This document shows, piece by piece, positions 1-5,896 of a stretch of DNA of 5,896 nucleotides (its first letter is position 1; each line of letters opens with the position of its first letter). Origin of the DNA: Lysobacteraceae bacterium (GTDB lineage: Bacteria; Pseudomonadota; Gammaproteobacteria; Xanthomonadales; Xanthomonadaceae); assembly GCA_003449195.1 (NCBI GenBank), contig DMID01000114.1, positions 1-5,896 of the forward strand. Reading direction: 5' to 3'. The notes below the pieces were generated by a model. That model ran no database searches and had not been told where the DNA came from. It saw only the letters and a list, made by a program, of their open reading frames with translations. A program made the position numbers and the translations under genes.

Positions 1-31
1 GCGCCCCCGGGTTCGGCACGCAAGGGGGCGC
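1..31. repeat. Inverted repeat / hairpin at the left edge
   Basis: GCGCCCCC at 1-8 is perfectly complementary to GGGGGCGC at 24-31, leaving a 15-nt loop. No T-run follows on the + strand, so it is not a typical intrinsic terminator in that direction. In the minus direction the flank lies outside the window. If the reading frame through this region is a real gene, the hairpin would be inside coding sequence. Function unknown. Confidence 0.35.
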
Positions 32-155
32 GTTCCCGGGCGGGTGGGGCGGCGCTTGGGGGGCAGCGCCGGTTCCCCCGCCGCAAGCCGCACGTCCAAG
101 CCGCACGTCGATGACACCGGCAGCAAACGCCTCCGGGAACCCGGACCGCCGTTGA
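3..155 (+). CDS. Possible C-terminal tail of an upstream gene (partial, doubtful)
   Basis: One + strand frame is open from the left edge to a TGA at 153-155. It reads as a Gly/Trp/Pro-rich stretch (GFGTQGGAFPGGWGGAWGAA, then PVPPPQAARP) followed by a Ser/Thr/Asn-rich end. Such low-complexity sequence is common at protein C-termini, so this may be the end of a gene lying mostly outside the window. No domain is recognisable and no function is proposed. The 13-bp tandem duplication at 84-109 lies inside it. Without one copy, this frame would stop at the TGA at 112-114, so the last residues may be a recent extension. Against it, in such GC-rich DNA the other + frames and the reverse strand are also open for part of this stretch. 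Confidence 0.25.
   Translation, partial: APGFGTQGGAFPGGWGGAWGAAPVPPPQAARPSRTSMTPAANASGNPDRR
84..109 (+). repeat. Perfect 13-bp tandem duplication
   Basis: CAAGCCGCACGTC occurs at 84-96 and again, without any spacer, at 97-109, with no mismatch. The length is not a multiple of three, so it would shift any reading frame crossing it. It looks like a recent slippage duplication. Confidence 0.8.
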
Positions 156-163
156 GCGGTCCG
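142..163 (+). repeat. Hairpin upstream of the diguanylate cyclase gene
   Basis: CGGACCGC (142-149) pairs perfectly with GCGGTCCG (156-163) across a 6-nt loop (CGTTGA), giving an 8-bp, mostly G:C stem. There is no following T-tract, so a classical terminator is unlikely. It could be part of a structured 5' leader of the cyclase mRNA, or the remains of termination for an upstream gene. A second hairpin follows at 183-200. Confidence 0.4.
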
Positions 164-182
164 ACCCGGCAGCGGTGCCATC

Positions 183-200
183 AGGCCGCAAATCCGGCCT
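183..200 (+). repeat. Second hairpin upstream of the diguanylate cyclase gene
   Basis: AGGCCG (183-188) pairs with CGGCCT (195-200) across a 6-nt loop (CAAATC). It sits 20 nt after the previous hairpin and just before an alternative in-frame ATG at 204. There is no T-run. A role in the mRNA leader is possible but unproven. Confidence 0.35.
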
Positions 201-296
201 GCCATGCTGGCCCGCCCGGATGCGGTGCCGGTCGCCGCCGGGTCCAGCACGGCCCTTGCATCGCCTCCACAACCCTTCGCTTCCTTCACCTGCGCA

Positions 297-1501
<1,205 letters not shown>

Positions 1502-1505
<4 letters not shown>

Positions 1506-1530
1506 CACCGCACGGCATGCACGGCATCTT
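1502..1530 (+). promoter_or_regulatory. Candidate sigma-70 promoter for the downstream operon
   Basis: A perfect -35 hexamer TTGACA (1502-1507) is followed after exactly 17 bp by CATCTT (1525-1530), a weak -10 that keeps the important A2 and T6 positions. It overlaps the stop codon of the cyclase gene and would start transcription near 1537, about 100 nt before the membrane-protein gene. The spacer contains a direct repeat of CACGGCAT (1511-1518 and 1520-1527). The poor -10 limits certainty. Confidence 0.45.
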
Positions 1531-1533
1531 CCC

Positions 1534-1551
1534 TGTCAAGCAGACTTGACA
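1534..1551. promoter_or_regulatory. Perfect palindrome, likely repressor operator
   Basis: TGTCAAG-CAGA-CTTGACA is a perfect inverted repeat with 7-bp arms and a 4-bp centre. A third copy of the arm, CTTGACA, lies at 1501-1507 and includes the candidate -35 box. The palindrome covers the predicted transcription start, the usual place for a repressor site. The obvious candidate binder is the small HTH protein encoded at 2277-2474 (inference). It is unlikely to be a terminator: the stem is short, not GC-rich, and no T-run follows. Confidence 0.55.
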
Positions 1552-1625
1552 ACCCGGCCATGCCAACCCGCGCCTGCCAGCGTCAGACTCCTTCCGGTTC
1601 CCGGTTGCCCGCCGCCCTGCAAACC

Positions 1626-1630
1626 GGAGG
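1626..1630 (+). promoter_or_regulatory. Shine-Dalgarno sequence of the membrane-protein gene
   Basis: GGAGG lies six nucleotides before ATG 1637. It is among the clearest ribosome binding sites in the window and fixes that start. Confidence 0.8.
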
Positions 1631-1636
1631 CGGGCG

Positions 1637-2230
1637 ATGAAACTCTCCACGTGCTCGCATGTGCTGCTGGGCGTCGGTGCGGCATGCGCGCTGCTGGCCT
1701 TCGTGCCGATGCCATTCGGGCTGGACGCGCATGCACGCGGCAAGCTGGCCGGCGTCGGGTTCGGCCTGTTGCTGGCCGGCGGTCTGCGTTTCCTGATGCC
1801 GCGCTGGTGGCGCGAGCGTACCGAGGAAGAATTCCAGAGCCCGGCCAGCCGGCGCTACCGCCGCAGCGTGATGCCGGCCATGGCGGCCTATGTCGTGCTG
1901 GTGTTGCTGTCTTCGGCCCTGCTGCGCCACGGCATCGCCGCGCTGCCGCTACGCATGGCGGTGGCACTGCTGCCGGTGCCGCCCATCGCGCTGGTGATGC
2001 GCGGTTTCCTCGTGTACCTGCGCCAGGTTGACGAATTCCAGCGCCAGATCGAACTGGAATCCATCGGCGTCGGCGCGCTGGTGGTGTCGATGGCCTACGT
2101 GGCGGGCGGCTTCCTGCAGATCGGCAAGGTGATCGACGTGCCGGCCAGCGCGGCGATGGTCTGGGTGTTTCCGCTGATCTGCCTCGGCTACGGGCTGGGC
2201 AAGTTTCTCGCCCATCGCCGTTACCGCTGA
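1637..2230 (+). CDS. Six-segment integral membrane protein paired with an HTH regulator
   Basis: An uncharacterised inner-membrane protein of 197 residues. Hydrophobic segments lie near 5-25, 36-55, 79-96, 104-126, 143-160 and 171-191. Hydrophilic turns are rich in Arg (PRWWRERTEEEF at 55-66, ASRRYRRS at 70-77), and the C-terminus is basic (HRRYR). The stretch VDEFQRQIELESIGVGAL (131-148), an amphipathic acidic/Gln segment leading into a membrane helix, resembles a motif I associate with small membrane proteins encoded beside Cro/C1-type regulators. That association is from memory and not verified here. There is no enzymatic motif. The gene is first in the proposed operon, about 85 bp after the palindrome, with a strong GGAGG. 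It may sense the membrane state and modulate the neighbouring HTH protein, or may simply be its target; the sequence does not decide. Its TGA stop overlaps an ATG (TGATG at 2228-2232). Confidence 0.85.
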   Translation: MKLSTCSHVLLGVGAACALLAFVPMPFGLDAHARGKLAGVGFGLLLAGGLRFLMPRWWRERTEEEFQSPASRRYRRSVMPAMAAYVVLVLLSSALLRHGIAALPLRMAVALLPVPPIALVMRGFLVYLRQVDEFQRQIELESIGVGALVVSMAYVAGGFLQIGKVIDVPASAAMVWVFPLICLGYGLGKFLAHRRYR

Positions 2231-2280
2231 TGGGACGCATGCCCGGCCGCTGCTCCACCGCCCGCGTGGCACCGCGATGA
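2230..2280 (+). CDS. Candidate 16-codon bridging ORF (translational coupling)
   Basis: An ATG at 2230-2232 overlaps the membrane-protein stop as TGATG. It opens a 16-codon frame (MGRMPGRCSTARVAPR) whose TGA at 2278-2280 overlaps the HTH start as ATGA. The peptide itself looks like noise. The geometry would let ribosomes pass by reinitiation from the membrane-protein gene to the HTH gene, which has no visible Shine-Dalgarno of its own. A chance arrangement is possible. Confidence 0.25.
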   Translation: MGRMPGRCSTARVAPR

Positions 2281-2474
2281 ACAACCGCCTGCACGAACTG
2301 CGCGACGAACGCGGCTGGTCGCAGGGGCGGCTGGCCGAAGCGCTGGCCGTCTCGCGGCAGACCGTCAACGCGCTGGAAACCGGCAAGTACGACCCCAGCC
2401 TGCCGCTGGCCTTCCGCATCGCCCGCCTGTTCGGCTTGCCGATCGAGGCGATCTTCATTCCCGAGGAGGAGTAA
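2277..2474 (+). CDS. Small Cro/C1-type (XRE) HTH transcriptional regulator
   Basis: A DNA-binding protein of 65 residues that is essentially one HTH domain. The opening NRLHELRDERGWSQGRLAEA is followed by the recognition-helix region VSRQTVNALETGKYDPS (24-40). The domain closes with LAFRIARLFGLPIEAIF and an acidic tail IPEEE. The wording SRQTVNALE-GKYDPSL is typical of the short single-domain regulators in this family. The length matches that group (about 65-70 residues), so it is complete and not truncated. No ligand or dimerisation domain is present. ATG 2277 is the only sensible start, as no upstream in-frame ATG, GTG or TTG lies close by. It lacks a Shine-Dalgarno and may depend on coupling with the frame before it. 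Likely role: repressor of its own operon through the palindrome at 1534-1551 (inference). It is followed 41 bp later by the hydrolase gene. Confidence 0.92.
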   Translation: MNNRLHELRDERGWSQGRLAEALAVSRQTVNALETGKYDPSLPLAFRIARLFGLPIEAIFIPEEE

Positions 2475-2498
2475 GCCCGTGCACCACCTTCCCATCCC

Positions 2499-2516
2499 TG
2501 CAGGAGCGCCCCTGCA
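2499..2516 (+). promoter_or_regulatory. Ribosome binding site inside a small hairpin
   Basis: AGGAG at 2502-2506 lies nine nucleotides before ATG 2516 and sets the hydrolase start. It sits within an inverted repeat: TGCAGG (2499-2504) pairs with CCTGCA (2511-2516) around AGCGCC. The fold would hide half of the Shine-Dalgarno and the first base of the start codon, so it could lower translation. The stem has only 6 bp. Confidence 0.5.
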
Positions 2517-4059
2517 TGCAGCGTAAGCACAGACTGGCCATCGCCATCGTGGTGGCCGCCGGCCTGATCGGCTGGAACCAGTGGCAACGCCATCGGGCCG
2601 GAGACACGGCGGAAGCGGCGCCGGCCGCGGCCATCCGCGACGCCGACGGGCCGGCCCCGAAACGCCGGCTCGGCTCGCTCGAATTCGAGCCCTGCGCCTT
2701 GCCGCTGATGTCCGGCGCGGCATTGGATGCGCAATGCACCACGTTCGACGTGGCGGAAAACCCGGCGGCGCCGCAAGGCCGCAAGATCGCCCTGAACATC
2801 GCCTGGCTGCCAGCCAGCGAGGAAGCCGACGTCGCGCCCGACCCGGTGTTCTTCATCGCCGGCGGCCCCGGCCAGGCAGCGGTGGAAAGCTACCCGCTGC
2901 TCGATGCGGCCTTCAGCGAAGTGCGCAAGCATCGCAACGTGGTGCTGGTGGACCAGCGCGGCACCGGCAAATCCAATCCGCTGGATTGCCCGCTGCCCGA
3001 CGACGACGATGCCGGCGACGACAACGACCCGGCCGCATCGCTGGCCCTGGCCGAACGCTGCCGCGACACGCTGTCGAAGAAGGCCGACCTGCGCTTCTAC
3101 ACCACCACCGATGCGGTGCGCGACCTGGACGCGGTGCGCGCGGCCATCGGCGCGGAGCGGATCAACCTGGTCGGCGTGTCCTACGGCACGCGCGTGGCCC
3201 AGCAGTACGCCATGCGCCAACCGCAGCACACCCGCAGCATCGTGCTCGACTCGGTGGTGCCCAACACGCTGGTGCTCGGCAACATCTTCGCGCGCAACCT
3301 CGACGATGCGCTGGCGCTGCAATTCGGCCAGTGCGAGAAGGACCCGGTGTGCCGCGAGAAACTCGGCGACCCGCGCAAGGAGCTGGACACCCTGCTGGAC
3401 ACCCTGCGCCGCAATCCGCCGCTGGTGCGCTACCGCGACGCGGCCACCGGCGAATTCGCGCAAACCCGCCTGCAGGCCATGCAGGTGGCCGGGCTGGTGC
3501 GCATGTACGCCTACATGCCGACGGTGGCCACGCTGCTGCCGGTGCTGGTGCACGAAGCCAACCAGGGCCGCTACGAATCGCTGACCGCGCTGATCCGCAT
3601 GCTGCAGGGCCAGATGAAGGACGCGATGGCGATGGGCATGCAGCTGTCGGTGGTGTGCAGCGAGGATGGCGACGGCATCGCCGCAACCGGCACCGATGCC
3701 GGCACCGTGCTCGGCCATGCGCTGACCGACTTCATGGCCGCGCAGTGCAAGGCCTGGCCCAAGGGCGAAGTGCCGGCCGGCTTTCACGCGCCGTTGTCCA
3801 CGCCGGTGCCGGCGCTGGTGCTGGAAGGAGAATACGACCCGGTGACGCCGCCGCGCTACGGCGAAGAAGTGGCCAAGTCGCTGCCCAACGGCCGCCTGCT
3901 GGTACTGCGCGGCCAGGGCCACAACGTCATCGGCGCCGGCTGCATGCCCAAGCTGTTTGCCCAGTTCGTCGAAAAGACCGATGCCAGGTCGCTCGACGCC
4001 AAGTGCCTGGACACGCTGGCCTACGCCCAACCCTTCACCAGCTACAACGGGTGGAACCC

Positions 4060-4063
<4 letters not shown>
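2516..4063 (+). CDS. Exported alpha/beta hydrolase, TAP-like (peptidase S33-type)
   Basis: A serine hydrolase of 515 residues, of the alpha/beta fold with a TAP-like C-terminal part, related to tripeptidyl aminopeptidases and prolyl iminopeptidases. The N-terminus has basic residues (MQRKHR), a hydrophobic helix at about 7-19 and a low-complexity Ala-rich linker. It is therefore a signal anchor or signal peptide; no clear cleavage site is visible. AGGPG (115-119) matches the oxyanion-hole HGGPG motif, and DQRGTGKS (146-153) is typical of the family. The nucleophile is Ser222 in GVSYG (220-224). The acid is probably Asp441 in EYDPVTPP and the base His469 in GQGHN. Ten cysteines (60, 74, 157, 182, 273, 279, 381, 411, 476, 497) fit a disulfide-bonded protein outside the cytoplasm. 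An acidic patch DDDDAGDDND (162-171) sits before the cap region. Expected activity is release of N-terminal residues from short peptides, but an esterase role is possible. Its stop overlaps the ABC ATPase start (ATGA). Confidence 0.9.
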
Positions 4064-4811
<748 letters not shown>

Positions 4812-4815
<4 letters not shown>

Positions 4816-5896
4816 GCGCTTCACCGTTCTCCAACCTCGTCACCGTGTGGCGCAAGGAACTGCGCGATTTTCTGCGCGACCGCCGCACGCTGATCTTCAC
4901 CCTGCTGGTCGGGCCGCTGATCTATCCGCTGCTGATGCTCGGCGTCGGCAAGCTCACCCAGATGCGCACCGAAACCCAGCTGGAAAAGCCGCTGGACATC
5001 CGCATCGTCGGCCAGCAACGCGCCCCCAACCTGGTGGCGTGGCTGGCCGGGCAAGGCATCCGCGCAAAACCCGCAAGCGGCAGCGAAGCCGGGCAGTCCG
5101 CCTCGGTCGACGCCGCCATCCGCAACCAGAGCGAAGACGTGGCCGTCATCATCGCGCCGGACTACGTCGAGGACTGGCAGGCAGGCAAGCCGGCCACGGT
5201 CACGGTCGTCGCCGATTCCACCAGCCGCAACGCGGAGATCTACGTCGCCCGCGTGAAGGGCGCGTTGTCCGCCTACGGGCAGCAGGTCGGCGCGTTGCGC
5301 CTGCTGGCGCGCGGCATCGACCCGGGCATCGTGCGCGCGGTAGGCGTGCAGGACCGCGACCTGGCCACGCCGGAAGCCAAGCGCGGCGTGTTGATGTCGG
5401 TGATCCTGCCGATGCTGCTGGTGCTGTGGGCCTTCATCGGCGGTGCGCACATCTCGATGGATTCCACCGCCGGCGAGCGCGAACGCCAATCGCTGGAACC
5501 GTTGCTGGCCACGCCGGCGCCGCGCTGGGCCATCGTCAGCGGCAAGATGCTGGCCGCCACCACGCTCGGGCTGGTCAGCCTGGTGCTGACGCTGCTGTCG
5601 TTCAAGCTCAGCGCCACGCTGGCCAGCGGCATGATGCGCTCGCTCGACGTCAGCGGCCCGGCCATCCTCAAGCTGCTGCTGGTGCTGCTGCCGCTGCTGC
5701 TGATCGGCACCGCGCTGCTGACCTTCCTGTCGGCCGCCTCCAAGAGCATGAAGGAGGCACAGAGCCACATGGGCTGGCTGATCTTCCTGCCGATGGTGCC
5801 CAGCTACGCGCTGATGGCCTACCCGCTGAAGAGCCAGGCGCTGTGGCAGTACGCCGTGCCGTTCCTCGCGCAGAACCAGATGCTGGTGAAGGTGAC
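4812..5896 (+). CDS. ABC-2 type permease, NatB-type (3' end cut off)
   Basis: Membrane subunit that pairs with the preceding ATPase. The frame runs 361 codons from ATG 4812 to the right edge without a stop. Family members are about 400 residues, so a short C-terminal part is missing. The N-terminus has the cytoplasmic amphipathic motif VWRKELRDFLRDRRTL (11-26), then a first membrane helix (about 27-46). A large extracytoplasmic domain (about 47-190) follows, with further helices near 193-213, 239-263, 285-307 and 319-336. GERERQSLEPLLATP (221-235) is the hallmark coupling segment of ABC-2 permeases of this class, followed by GKML. It has no cysteine in the visible part, unlike the neighbouring hydrolase. 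The substrate cannot be read from the sequence. Confidence 0.93.

Noticed and set aside
1534..1551. Palindrome as an intrinsic terminator of the cyclase gene
   Set aside because: The stem is only 7 bp, not GC-rich, and is followed by ACCCGG and not a T-run.
1546..1574. Second TTGACA as a -35 box for the operon
   Set aside because: The region 16-18 bp downstream is GC-rich and has nothing like a -10 element. It is better explained as an operator arm.
1949..4030. 693-codon open frame on the minus strand
   Set aside because: It lies antisense to the HTH, hydrolase and membrane-protein genes. Its translation is His/Gln/Arg/Ala-rich with no domain, the usual shadow of GC-rich coding DNA.
2581..4059. 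Long upstream extension of the ABC ATPase frame
   Set aside because: The sequence before 4060 in this frame is Arg/Gly/Ala-rich noise overlapping the hydrolase, whose motifs are in another frame. The ATPase family fold begins right at ATG 4060.
5669..5704. CTG-rich repetitive run in the permease gene
   Set aside because: It encodes a leucine-rich membrane helix using the preferred Leu codon, which is expected in GC-rich genomes and is not a true repeat element.
4821..5768. 315-codon open frame on the minus strand
   Set aside because: It is antisense to the ABC permease, is Gln/His/Arg-rich, and has no recognisable domain.

Overview
This is a GC-rich window (roughly 70% by eye, with strongly G/C-biased third codon positions). 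It looks like an ordinary chromosomal segment from a gammaproteobacterium of the Xanthomonadaceae/Lysobacteraceae type (Lysobacter, Luteimonas, Thermomonas and relatives). That assignment is inferred from composition, protein style and gene mix; no marker gene fixes it. All convincing genes lie on the + strand. I see no tRNA, rRNA, CRISPR array, insertion sequence or phage gene.

Layout. Positions 1-296 hold no confident gene. They contain a possible C-terminal tail of an upstream gene (to 155), a perfect 13-bp tandem duplication, and several short hairpins. Positions 297-1505 encode a membrane-anchored diguanylate cyclase (seven predicted membrane segments plus a GGEEF domain) whose product-inhibition I-site is missing. 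A 131-bp intergenic stretch follows. It carries a good candidate promoter/operator: TTGACA, a 17-bp spacer, a weak -10, and then the perfect palindrome TGTCAAG-CAGA-CTTGACA where transcription would start.

Downstream of that control region is a tight run of five co-directional genes, probably one operon. They are a six-segment membrane protein (1637-2230), a 65-residue Cro/C1-type HTH regulator (2277-2474), an exported or membrane-anchored serine alpha/beta hydrolase of the TAP-like type (2516-4063), a NatA-type ABC ATPase (4060-4815) and a NatB-type ABC-2 permease (4812 to the right edge, cut off). The last three genes are joined by ATGA start/stop overlaps. The membrane protein and HTH gene are bridged by a 16-codon open frame that overlaps the stop on one side and the start on the other.

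How the genes may work together (inference). The small HTH protein is the natural candidate to bind the palindrome and control its own operon, perhaps modulated by the membrane protein next to it. The operon's output would be an envelope function: an ABC exporter plus a periplasmic or membrane-bound hydrolase. No substrate can be read from the sequence. The module types are known; the most specific local features are the promoter/operator architecture, the bridging mini-ORF and the I-site-less cyclase.
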